Assembly (NCBI GenBank): GCA_023230065.1
Contig: JALNYB010000053.1
Location: 1-9,085 of the forward strand
DNA: 9,085 bases
Direction of reading: 5' to 3'
From: Candidatus Methanomethylophilaceae archaeon
GTDB taxonomy: Archaea; Thermoplasmatota; Thermoplasmata; Methanomassiliicoccales; Methanomethylophilaceae
The notes under the pieces were generated by a model. The model was not told the DNA's origin. It saw nothing but the letters and a program-made list of their open reading frames with translations, and made no database searches. Below are positions 1 to 5,482 of this stretch, in pieces; position 1 is the stretch's first letter, and every line of letters starts with the position of its first letter. The position numbers were made by a program, and so were the translations under genes.

Positions 1-1
1 C

Positions 2-277
2 GATTCTGATGGCCTTTGGAACTCTAGAATCCAGAAATTCGTCTCGTCGAAAGGACTGACCGTATCTGATGATGTCTTCAATACCCCCACGGACGTGACC
101 ATAGGCAGCGGAAATATGGTCTCTGCAATGATGATGAGAAAAATGACGCTGGGAGGCGTTGATGTCACACGCCCCTGCAGGAAAATGGTGAAGATCGAAA
201 AAGAACCTATCATCGGACTTTCGGGAACGATGAGGCTTCTTGACCAGGTATTGAATATACTCTGGCCAAGAAATTGA
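2..277 (+). CDS. C-terminal fragment of an unidentified protein, possibly nitrogenase component 1-like
   Basis: An open frame runs from the window edge to TGA at 275-277 and gives the last 91 residues of a protein whose start lies outside. A firm family call is not possible. The tail reads as a beta strand, then GLSGTMRLLDQVLNIL, then a short end. This resembles the end of nitrogenase component 1-type proteins (NifD/NifK/CfbD relatives), which finish with a strand, a G-x-x-G-A/T turn and an amphipathic helix. The TIGSGN stretch before it could match the 'IGNS' loop of that fold. No cysteine cluster is visible in the fragment, so cofactor binding cannot be judged. It converges on dphB with no spacer. 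The reading frame is well supported by its length and by the abutting neighbour; the family suggestion is inference from a short match. Confidence 0.6.
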   Translation, partial: DSDGLWNSRIQKFVSSKGLTVSDDVFNTPTDVTIGSGNMVSAMMMRKMTLGGVDVTRPCRKMVKIEKEPIIGLSGTMRLLDQVLNILWPRN

Positions 278-1078
278 TCATTCGTCTTCGATGATCTCTT
301 TCGGTGCACCGGCAAAATCCACCAATGCATAAGCTTCCATGAAATGCATATTGCCCGGAAGAACCACTGTTTGTAACGGTGTTCCCAGATCCATCTTCAG
401 AAGATCCTGAGGATATCCTGCAAAGATCTTCTCATCTGGAGCTCCCACATGTGTTGCAACACAGATTAGCGTCTTGTCTGTGATCAGGCCTTCATTCCAC
501 TTGTTCTCTCCCTCTATAAGCCATTCTATAGCCTGATGTGCCGTCATATAACGTAATTCATCTGCACGGATATCCAAAAGGATCATCGTATGAAGCCCTC
601 TGTCCTTATTCTCCTTGATATGATCATATGGAGACTTGGGCTGATAATCCATTTCCAAAAACGGCAGTGTAACGGTCCTTCCGAACTTATACGGTTGCAA
701 TCCCAAGGAAGTGGGACATGCTCCAAAGATTGATACCCCGTGGAATAATCTAACAGGTATTCCGTCCTCTTTTGCCTGGATCCTGAGATCCACATGAGTC
801 GTAGCGAGCATTGTATCTCCGGCTGTCACGAATCCGACCCTCATCTTCGCCGCATCGCTTAAGATATCCTCGCCTTCTTCGACCTGTGATCTGTATACGA
901 CATTGATCTTCTTGTCAAGCATCTTCTCCAGATCCTCTACGCTGGCACCTATAAGAGTTGACGTATAGAATTCTGCATATATCTTATCGCATTCTTTCAG
1001 TGCCTGTAAAGCTTTTACGGTCATTCCGTCTATGCCACTTAGGCCCAATCCAACGAAGACGAGTTCGGATGTCATCAT
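278..1078 (-). CDS. dphB: Diphthine synthase (diphthamide biosynthesis methyltransferase)
   Basis: DphB transfers methyl groups from S-adenosylmethionine to the modified histidine of archaeal elongation factor 2, the second step of diphthamide synthesis in the cytosol. The protein has the family's class III (tetrapyrrole-methylase fold) layout: N-terminal LVFVGLGLSG strand and loop, then AGDTMLATTHVDLRIQA (the GDxxxATTH SAM-binding region), then HGVSIFGA, GLQPYKFGRTVTLPF, and LPGNMHFMEAYAL near the C-terminus. Length (266 residues) is normal. The frame stays open to ATG 1096, but a TATA element at 1101-1108 is too close to serve that codon. It sits 26-27 bp from the ATG at 1076-1078, which also gives the usual short N-terminus; the next codon, 1073-1075, is also ATG and is almost as good. 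Its stop abuts the convergent gene. It lies after the acetate-CoA ligase on the same strand, separated by a terminator and its own promoter. Confidence 0.95.
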   Translation of the reverse strand: MMTSELVFVGLGLSGIDGMTVKALQALKECDKIYAEFYTSTLIGASVEDLEKMLDKKINVVYRSQVEEGEDILSDAAKMRVGFVTAGDTMLATTHVDLRIQAKEDGIPVRLFHGVSIFGACPTSLGLQPYKFGRTVTLPFLEMDYQPKSPYDHIKENKDRGLHTMILLDIRADELRYMTAHQAIEWLIEGENKWNEGLITDKTLICVATHVGAPDEKIFAGYPQDLLKMDLGTPLQTVVLPGNMHFMEAYALVDFAGAPKEIIEDE

Positions 1079-1100
1079 AGGTCGGATTGACATCATCAGA

Positions 1101-1110
1101 TTAAATAATT
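1101..1110 (-). promoter_or_regulatory. TATA element for dphB
   Basis: On the minus strand the sequence reads AATTATTTAA, with ACCGAA just upstream as a BRE-like purine-rich flank. Its centre is 26-27 bp from the ATG at 1078, which predicts a leaderless or nearly leaderless dphB transcript. It lies directly after the acetate-CoA ligase terminator, so dphB is probably a separate transcription unit. This is a pattern call. Confidence 0.55.
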
Positions 1111-1116
1111 CGGTTC

Positions 1117-1155
1117 AAAAATAATGAACAGGCCCGAGGAACCCCTCAGACCTGT
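1117..1155 (-). terminator. Hairpin plus U-tract terminator after the acetate-CoA ligase
   Basis: Read on the minus strand, ACAGGTCTGAGG, a GGTT loop and CCTCGGGCCTGT form a continuous 12-bp stem in which two of the pairs are G-U. It is followed by TCATTATTTTTG. On the plus strand the same two positions become C-A mismatches, so the stem is only continuous in the minus transcript, which is the strand of the upstream gene. It starts 9 bases past the ligase stop codon. Confidence 0.75.
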
Positions 1156-1163
1156 ATTGAAGT

Positions 1164-3257
1164 TTACTGATTCAGAGTACAGAGAGCATCTACTGCCCAG
1201 CAACCCTGTCCTTCCTTACCGACTATGACAGGATTGATCTCCAACTCGTATATCTCGGGGTTCTCTTCAGCAACAAGGACCATTCTTCTGATCATATCCT
1301 TGATAGCAGTGATATCCGACGCAGGTATTCCCCTTGCACCGGACATGAGCCTGTATGCTTTTGTGGATGTGATCATATCGTCGAGCTGCTGCTCGGACAT
1401 GGGCACGTGCACCTGTGCGATCTCCCTTAGGATCTCTACATAGATTCCACCCAATCCGAATGATATGACGGGCCCGAATTGCGGATCACGGATCATTGAA
1501 AGGATTACTTCCTGACCGAATACCATCTGCTGTATCGAAACTCCGTCCAATCTTGCCTGTGGCTTATTTTTCTTGCAGTTCTCCATGATCTTATTGAATG
1601 CATTAGCCGCCTCTTCTGCAGATTCAACACCGACGACGACTCCGCCAACATCTGTCTTATGCGGAATATCAGGAGAAACGATCTTCATGACAACCGGGTA
1701 ACCGATCTTATTGCATGCTTTGACCGCTTCTTCAGCGGAATTGACATGTGCCTCTCCAGGGGTAGGCATTCCGTATGCATTGAAGATTTGTTTTCCTTCA
1801 GCCTCGGTAAGTCCGTATCTTCCTTCTTTGATATCGGCATCGATTATATGTTTCGATACTTTTCTTCCAGATATAACGGGAACAGCAAGCTGATCCTGTT
1901 TCTCAGATGCGTTGATCGTATATTTTCTAAGAATATTCAAAGCACGTACTGCTCTGTCGGGTGTTGGGAAACATGGGATCTTTCCTTCAACGAGAATTGC
2001 ATTTGCTTCTGCACACTTCTTTCCGCCTGCGAAACAGCATGTTGTCGGTATGGGTATGATATCTCTCATTTCGACAATGATCTTTGCAATGCTGTTAAGA
2101 TCTGCAGTATCAAGAGGTGATCCCATTATGACGAGGCCTCCCACTGACGGATCTTTGATGACCGCTTCAATAGCTCCCCTAAAATACTCCGGTTTTGCAT
2201 CTCCTCTGATATCGATAGGATTAACGACACCTGCAACTGTCGGAACTGCTTTTTTAATCGCTTCGATGGTCTCGGGTGCAAGCTTTGCCGCCTCTATGTG
2301 TGATGCATCGAATGTCGCATCTGCAGACATGACTCCGAGTCCTCCTGCATTGGTGATGATCGCTATACCATCCTTTTTCATCGGACTGCATGTGCTGAAT
2401 ACTGTGAGTGCATCATACATCTCTTCGAGATCGGATGCTCTATGAATGTTCAATTTCTTGAAAACAACATTGTTGACCTCATCCGAACCTGCCAATGAAC
2501 CAGTGTGCGAAGATGCTGCTTTAGAGCCTGCCTCGGTCTTACCTGATTTGAATATGACAATAGGTTTCTTCTTCGGCATATGTTCGATGGCCTCAATGAA
2601 TTTCTCACCGCGAGGGATTCCCTCACAATACATTCCAATTACTTTTGTATCAGGATCTTCGGAAAGGTATTCCATCATATCCGCCTCATCTACATCACAT
2701 TTATTTCCGAATGTAACGAATTTTGAAAGCCCAATACCATTGGAACAGGACCAATCAAGAATTGATGATCCCACAGCACCGGACTGTGAGAAGACGGACA
2801 TGTTTCCTGCTGTCGGCAGAAGATGTGAGAATGTGACATTGAATCCTGCTTTGACATTCATATTTCCAAAACAATTGGGTCCTAAAATCCTCACGCCATA
2901 TTTCTTTCCCGTTGCAACGAGTTCCTTCTCGAGTTTTGCTCCTTCAGCACTGTCCTCTTTGAAACCTGCTGTGAGAATAGAACATGCTTTGCAGCCTGCT
3001 TTTCCGAGCTTTTCCACTTCCGATGCAACATAGATGTTCTTAACAGCAATAACGCCTAATTCAATAGGCGCATCTATCTCTTCGATGCTTTTGTATGCTT
3101 TCAATCCTTGGATTTCTCCACCTTTAGGATTTACAGGATACAGTTTTCCTTTATAGCCGGCGTTGATCAGATTTTTCAACAACATTCCGCCAAGTTTTGT
3201 TATGTCCGATGAGGCACCGATTATGGCAACCGAGTCGGGATTAAAGAAACACTTCAT
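1164..3257 (-). CDS. Acetate-CoA ligase (ADP-forming), fused alpha and beta subunits
   Basis: This enzyme converts acyl-CoA, ADP and phosphate to the free acid, CoA and ATP, the archaeal route of substrate-level phosphorylation from acetyl-CoA and related thioesters; it can also run in reverse. Domains in order, numbered from the ATG at 3257 (697 residues): CoA-binding Rossmann domain (about 5-95, VAIIGASSD); succinyl-CoA ligase-like domains (about 125-445) with FSQSGAVG and the phosphohistidine motif SSHTGSLAG (His251); a linker; then the ATP-grasp beta part (about 480-697) with YPVVMKIVSPDIPHKTDVGG, which carries the second, phosphate-shuttling histidine, and ELEINPV near the end. Alpha-beta fusion in one chain is common. 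The frame extends to a TTG at 3272, but the ATG at 3255-3257 lies 26-27 bp from a TATA element and gives the usual N-terminus. All catalytic motifs are intact. Substrate specificity (acetate, aryl or branched acids) cannot be read from the sequence. Confidence 0.95.
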   Translation of the reverse strand: MKCFFNPDSVAIIGASSDITKLGGMLLKNLINAGYKGKLYPVNPKGGEIQGLKAYKSIEEIDAPIELGVIAVKNIYVASEVEKLGKAGCKACSILTAGFKEDSAEGAKLEKELVATGKKYGVRILGPNCFGNMNVKAGFNVTFSHLLPTAGNMSVFSQSGAVGSSILDWSCSNGIGLSKFVTFGNKCDVDEADMMEYLSEDPDTKVIGMYCEGIPRGEKFIEAIEHMPKKKPIVIFKSGKTEAGSKAASSHTGSLAGSDEVNNVVFKKLNIHRASDLEEMYDALTVFSTCSPMKKDGIAIITNAGGLGVMSADATFDASHIEAAKLAPETIEAIKKAVPTVAGVVNPIDIRGDAKPEYFRGAIEAVIKDPSVGGLVIMGSPLDTADLNSIAKIIVEMRDIIPIPTTCCFAGGKKCAEANAILVEGKIPCFPTPDRAVRALNILRKYTINASEKQDQLAVPVISGRKVSKHIIDADIKEGRYGLTEAEGKQIFNAYGMPTPGEAHVNSAEEAVKACNKIGYPVVMKIVSPDIPHKTDVGGVVVGVESAEEAANAFNKIMENCKKNKPQARLDGVSIQQMVFGQEVILSMIRDPQFGPVISFGLGGIYVEILREIAQVHVPMSEQQLDDMITSTKAYRLMSGARGIPASDITAIKDMIRRMVLVAEENPEIYELEINPVIVGKEGQGCWAVDALCTLNQ

Positions 3258-3277
3258 AAGAGCCGTAATCAAATTAT

Positions 3278-3288
3278 CTTAGATAAAG
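3278..3288 (-). promoter_or_regulatory. TATA element for the acetate-CoA ligase gene
   Basis: The minus strand reads CTTTATCTAAG, centred about 26-27 bp before the ATG at 3257, so the start is predicted to be leaderless. No Shine-Dalgarno sequence precedes that ATG. The A+T-rich repeat block at 3317-3450 lies immediately upstream of this element, where an activator or repressor could act. Confidence 0.55.
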
Positions 3289-3316
3289 TTAACCTTACGC
3301 TTTGTAGAGAAAATCC

Positions 3317-3450
3317 TGATATCGAATATATATTTACGAATATCGTATTTTTTCAGAATAAAGTTCCGAATTTCGACAAAATTCGACAAAAAATATACAT
3401 TTTTCGTACTTTAAGGCAAAAAGTAACCTCTTTATACGTCAAATGTCGAA
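3317..3450. promoter_or_regulatory. A+T-rich block with clustered TTCG/CGAA repeats, possible operator region
   Basis: Seven copies of CGAA or its complement TTCG occur here in about 130 bp of otherwise A+T-rich DNA (3323, 3337, 3368, 3373, 3383, 3404, 3447). They include a 13-bp palindrome TACGA-ATA-TCGTA at 3335-3347, a GATATC palindrome at 3318-3323, and TTCGACAAAA twice in tandem at 3373-3392, exactly one helical turn apart. Such spacing is typical of protein-binding sites. The block is upstream of the acetate-CoA ligase promoter (-) and of the candidate RNA promoter (+), and could control either. No known regulator motif is recognised. Confidence 0.4.
3373..3392 (+). repeat. Tandem 10-bp direct repeat TTCGACAAAA
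   Basis: Two identical copies, 3373-3382 and 3383-3392, follow each other directly. The 10-bp period puts both copies on the same face of the helix. The element belongs to the larger TTCG/CGAA cluster upstream of the acetate-CoA ligase gene. Confidence 0.8.
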
Positions 3451-3474
3451 TAACGGCCATTTTCATGGCAATCC

Positions 3475-3482
3475 CTTATATC
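3475..3482 (+). promoter_or_regulatory. Possible TATA element for the structured RNA
   Basis: The sequence CTTATATC is followed about 25 bp later by 3503-3506, which is where the first predicted helix of the RNA candidate begins. A small hairpin, GCCAT-TTTC-ATGGC, at 3456-3469 lies just upstream. A second TATA-like sequence, CTTTATAC at 3430-3437, is an alternative. Confidence 0.4.
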
Positions 3483-3502
3483 GTAAAACAATAATACATG
3501 AA

Positions 3503-3735
3503 CTCCGAAACGGCCAATGGGCGCGATTTCATGAACGCCATACGCACGGATCGGAATATAGTGACCCTATCCCTTAGTAATAAGGGCTCTTGCGGTAGCA
3601 ACGATGAGTCATCGTAGCCATGACCGGAAGCCAACGTAGGGTCCGACACATACTCCAGGCGTCAGTCAGTATCTCGAGGCCGGTGTCATCATCGGACAAT
3701 GAAAAGATGTGTTAGCGCTCTGGAGACAATTTTTG
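3503..3735 (+). ncRNA. Candidate structured non-coding RNA of unknown family
   Basis: This 233-base stretch is G+C-richer than its flanks, has no convincing reading frame, and is dense in complementary segments. Helices seen: TCCGA 3504-3508 with 3551-3555, enclosing GGCG 3520-3523 with 3536-3539; an 8-bp helix 3563-3570 with 3636-3643 (GACCCTAT/GTAGGGTC) that encloses three hairpins side by side, namely CCCTTA-GTAA-TAAGGG (3571-3586, a GNRA tetraloop), TTGC-GGTA-GCAA (3590-3601) and CGATG-AGT-CATCG (3602-3614); then ATACT 3650-3654 with 3668-3672, CAC 3647-3649 with GTG 3683-3685, and GTCCGA 3641-3646 with 3692-3697, which competes with the 8-bp helix. CTCCAG 3653-3658 can also pair with 3720-3725. 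A T5 run at 3730-3734 could end it. The GTAA loop favours the plus strand. RNase P and SRP hallmarks were looked for and not found. The strand and exact ends are inference. Confidence 0.5.
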
Positions 3736-3750
3736 TTGCCAAATTTTATA

Positions 3751-3784
3751 AAAAATCAAGGATGATTGCCGGGGATTGCCCCCG
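3751..3784 (-). terminator. Hairpin and T-tract terminator after the metallopeptidase gene
   Basis: On the minus strand a CGGGG-GCAAT-CCCCG hairpin (3770-3784) begins 13 bases past the stop codon of the metallopeptidase, and a run of six T follows at 3756-3751. The gap between stem and T run is longer than in a bacterial terminator, but archaeal termination depends mainly on the T run. The sequence GATTGCC is repeated at 3764 and 3774. Confidence 0.55.
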
Positions 3785-3796
3785 ACTTATAATTTA

Positions 3797-4477
3797 TCAA
3801 AGATACATACATAACCTCTTCAGCCATTCTTCCGCCTCCGCCTGATTCGGATATTTGGCCTCCAATGAAACAAATTTCTCCCCGTGTTTATTTGAGAACG
3901 GATCGAATCCGACCAGAAGATGGCACAATTCATGATACACACAATAATCTAAAACAATATCAGGGATCGCATCTGTATCCAATACATTGGAGATCGATAC
4001 TACTCTCATCAGTACAGAACAGTGTCCGACCTTTCTGATATTAGATTCCTTGGTCCAGGTCAAACATACACTGGGATCCCTTTCCAACAGTCCCATGTTG
4101 ATCAATCTGTCATATGATGCGGAAAGATCTTTTACATCACCTTTCTGAGATCTTGTGATATTCCTGCTCCTTCTTAGATAAACTGGTTGTTTGTATGTCG
4201 AGAACTCTGGCGATGTTATCCATTCGACCATTGATTCTGAATAATTCTCTTCTCCTTGTCCCATTATCCTTGAGAACAGCGATCTGGCCAATCCTTTAAG
4301 AACCTCTAAAGGTGCATCGGCAAGATAATCCGACACCTTGAACTCAGCCCATTTATAGCTTCTCTGCCAACGGACCTTGAATTCTTTGAATGCCATGAAC
4401 TCTGCTTCTATTTTCTCGAACCCATATTCTTTGCCTACCTCGGCGAATGTTGTCCTAAGAGACTCTTCTGCTTCCAT
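3797..4477 (-). CDS. YgjP/SprT-like zinc metallopeptidase
   Basis: A 226-residue predicted soluble zinc-dependent peptidase. The C-terminal half has the SprT/YgjP (M48-related, DUF45) signature: YHELCHLL gives the HExxH motif (His182, Glu183, His186), and NKHGEKF supplies the third ligand (His198) followed by the usual aromatic residue. Before it, IRKVGHCS...RVVSISNVL...VLDYCVYHE has the beta-strand and helix order of that fold. The first 110 residues are rich in charged and aromatic residues and are not recognised. There is no signal peptide or membrane segment. The ATG at 4475-4477 is preceded by AGGAG with a 9-base spacer, the only clear Shine-Dalgarno site in the window, so this start is firm and the mRNA has a leader. 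It is divergent from the next gene. The substrate is unknown; relatives include the DNA-protein crosslink protease Spartan, but nothing here shows that role. Confidence 0.8.
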   Translation of the reverse strand: MEAEESLRTTFAEVGKEYGFEKIEAEFMAFKEFKVRWQRSYKWAEFKVSDYLADAPLEVLKGLARSLFSRIMGQGEENYSESMVEWITSPEFSTYKQPVYLRRSRNITRSQKGDVKDLSASYDRLINMGLLERDPSVCLTWTKESNIRKVGHCSVLMRVVSISNVLDTDAIPDIVLDYCVYHELCHLLVGFDPFSNKHGEKFVSLEAKYPNQAEAEEWLKRLCMYL

Positions 4478-4486
4478 TTATTATTT

Positions 4487-4491
4487 CTCCT
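4487..4491 (-). promoter_or_regulatory. Shine-Dalgarno site of the metallopeptidase gene
   Basis: AGGAG on the minus strand, nine bases before the ATG at 4477. It fixes the start codon and contrasts with the other starts in the window, which have no such site. Confidence 0.7.
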
Positions 4492-4596
4492 AACGACTGA
4501 TTTTGTCGTATGAATTGTTATACTTCTTGAAAAACGCTTAAAAGACAAATGTTACAATTAATTTAATCTCAATCTTAACTGACATTTATGAGAAAG

Positions 4597-4606
4597 TTTG
4601 TTAAAC
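4597..4606 (+). promoter_or_regulatory. TATA element for the carboxymuconolactone decarboxylase-family gene
   Basis: TTTGTTAAAC-like sequence centred 26-27 bp before the ATG at 4629, implying a leaderless transcript. The divergent region 4478-4628 must also hold the metallopeptidase promoter on the minus strand; CTTTTAAGCG near 4536-4545 or AGTATAAC near 4518-4525 could serve it. Confidence 0.4.
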
Positions 4607-4628
4607 ATCAGATACTGTTAATATCATT

Positions 4629-5018
4629 ATGCAGGAAGATCCAAAAGAACGTGAGATCACAAATAAGATCTTGAAATCTATAGAAGAACAATACGGTTTC
4701 ATACCGGTTGTCAACCAAATATTATCAGAACGTCCAGATAAATTCATAAGTGCGGCCAACTTCGGAAAGATCGTTATGGAAGGCAGAGGAGAATTAGATC
4801 AAAAGACAAGATACCTTGCTGCTGTAGCTGCTTCTACTGCCATAGGAGGACAATATTGCATCAAAGTTCAGATGGACCATGCAATACAGGCAGGCGCAAC
4901 AAAAGATGAGATCCTTGAAACGATGTTAATAGGGTCATATATGGCGATGACACGCGCACAATCTTATGCTTTCAGAGAATATAGTGATATGTTCAAAGAT
5001 AAAAAGGAACAAGAATAA
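4629..5018 (+). CDS. Carboxymuconolactone decarboxylase (CMD/AhpD) family protein
   Basis: A 129-residue all-helical protein of the CMD/AhpD family, whose members act as small oligomeric disulfide reductases or, more rarely, decarboxylases. Helices cover most of the chain. The family core is seen in KTRYLAAVAASTAIGGQYCIKVQMDHAIQAGATKDEI split around residues 59-95, including the diagnostic A-x-x-A-G-A-T-x-x-E-I segment. The usual CxxC plus histidine active site (CxxCxxxH) is altered: only Cys77 remains, the first cysteine position is Gly74, and the histidine position is Gln81. The AhpD disulfide chemistry is therefore unlikely, and the function is unknown. The ATG at 4629 has no Shine-Dalgarno site but a TATA-like element at the right distance. 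The gene stands alone: a T6 run follows it and the next gene has its own TATA element. Confidence 0.85.
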   Translation: MQEDPKEREITNKILKSIEEQYGFIPVVNQILSERPDKFISAANFGKIVMEGRGELDQKTRYLAAVAASTAIGGQYCIKVQMDHAIQAGATKDEILETMLIGSYMAMTRAQSYAFREYSDMFKDKKEQE

Positions 5019-5024
5019 CATCAC

Positions 5025-5030
5025 TTTTTT
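5025..5030 (+). terminator. Oligo-T terminator after the CMD-family gene
   Basis: A run of six T begins six bases past the TAA at 5016-5018, with no hairpin. Archaeal RNA polymerase can stop at such runs without a stem. It lies before the TATA element of the next gene. Confidence 0.4.
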
Positions 5031-5046
5031 CGTTTAGGTAATTCAT

Positions 5047-5055
5047 TATTTATAC
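5047..5055 (+). promoter_or_regulatory. TATA element for the HesB-related gene
   Basis: ATTTATAC-type sequence centred about 32 bp before the ATG at 5084, so a leader of roughly 5-8 bases is expected. No Shine-Dalgarno site is present in that short leader. The element is only about 15 bp from the TTG at 5066, which argues against that codon as the start. Confidence 0.5.
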
Positions 5056-5083
5056 TCAAAAATGATTGCAAGATACGATCACC

Positions 5084-5410
5084 ATGGTAAAAATTACCCC
5101 TGATGCGGAGAAATTCATCGACGAACTTCTGGAAAAAAACCAAAAGATCGGATTCGGTATCAAGATATATCTCTCTGGATTTGCGTGCTCGGGCCCTCAA
5201 TTCGGTATGTCCTTCCAGGAGAAGGCCGCTGAGAACGAGAAAGTCGATAAGTCCGCAACCAGCTTCGAAATATTCTACGATGCAGAAACAGAAGAGGCAT
5301 TGAAAGACTGTGTCATCGAATTCGTTGATGACCCCAACTTCGGAACCGGACTTAGCATCAGCAACCCTAACTTCAGTGGATGCTCTTCGTGTGGCGGCGG
5401 ATGCCACTAA
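5084..5410 (+). CDS. HesB/IscA-related cysteine-rich iron-sulfur protein
   Basis: A 108-residue member of the A-type iron-sulfur carrier fold, related to IscA/HesB, which hold and pass on Fe-S clusters or iron. It starts VKITPDAEKFIDELL, then GFGIKIYLSGFACSGPQFGMSF carries the first conserved cysteine (Cys35), and the protein ends in GCSSCGGGCH with Cys100, Cys103 and Cys107; Cys76 is an extra. Classical IscA ends in CGCG(S/E)F, so this tail differs. It matches the HesB-related (seleno)protein group, in which some methanogen members carry selenocysteine at the first conserved cysteine; here that position is a normal Cys codon (TGC). The frame opens at TTG 5066, but the ATG at 5084 gives the usual N-terminus and fits the promoter. 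Some databases label such proteins 'adhesin', probably wrongly. It sits alone between a T-run and a hairpin terminator. Confidence 0.85.
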   Translation: MVKITPDAEKFIDELLEKNQKIGFGIKIYLSGFACSGPQFGMSFQEKAAENEKVDKSATSFEIFYDAETEEALKDCVIEFVDDPNFGTGLSISNPNFSGCSSCGGGCH

Positions 5411-5420
5411 TTTCACTTTC

Positions 5421-5455
5421 GGGGCGATTCAGTCACCCCCCAATCAACTTTTTAT
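5421..5455 (+). terminator. Probable hairpin terminator after the HesB-related gene
   Basis: GGGG at 5421-5424 pairs with CCCC at 5436-5439, with a C-A mismatch, then GA/TC and a TTCAG loop. A T5 run follows at 5449-5453. The T run is also part of the likely TATA region of the helicase gene, so terminator and promoter overlap. Confidence 0.45.
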
Positions 5456-5458
5456 TCT
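5449..5458 (+). promoter_or_regulatory. Possible TATA element for the helicase gene
   Basis: TTTTTATTCT lies about 27-29 bp before the ATG at 5483, the same spacing as at other genes here. CTAAATATG at 5464-5472 is nearer to the start and less well placed. No Shine-Dalgarno site precedes the ATG. Confidence 0.4.
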
Positions 5459-5482
5459 ATTTTCTAAATATGCGTTCTTGAT

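Noticed and set aside
1912..3033. Two long plus-strand frames (1912-2445 and 2446-3033)
   Set aside because: They are antisense to the acetate-CoA ligase, whose motifs are unmistakable across the whole stretch; their translations are low-complexity and match nothing.
3663..3693. Box C/D guide RNA on the minus strand (ATGATGA at 3693-3687, CTGA at 3669-3666)
   Set aside because: One C box and one D box are in order, but the C' and D' pair expected in archaeal guides is missing and the boxes lie within predicted helices.
3503..3735. RNase P RNA, SRP RNA, tRNA or 5S rRNA
   Set aside because: Conserved core sequences of these RNAs were sought on both strands and not found; the helix layout also differs from a cloverleaf.
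4588..4674. Small frame from ATG 4588 overlapping the start of the CMD-family gene
   Set aside because: It is 28 codons long, out of frame with the real gene, and the TATA-like element at 4597-4606 lies inside it.
5021..5416. 131-codon minus-strand frame
   Set aside because: Antisense to the HesB-related gene, which has the family motifs and its own TATA element.
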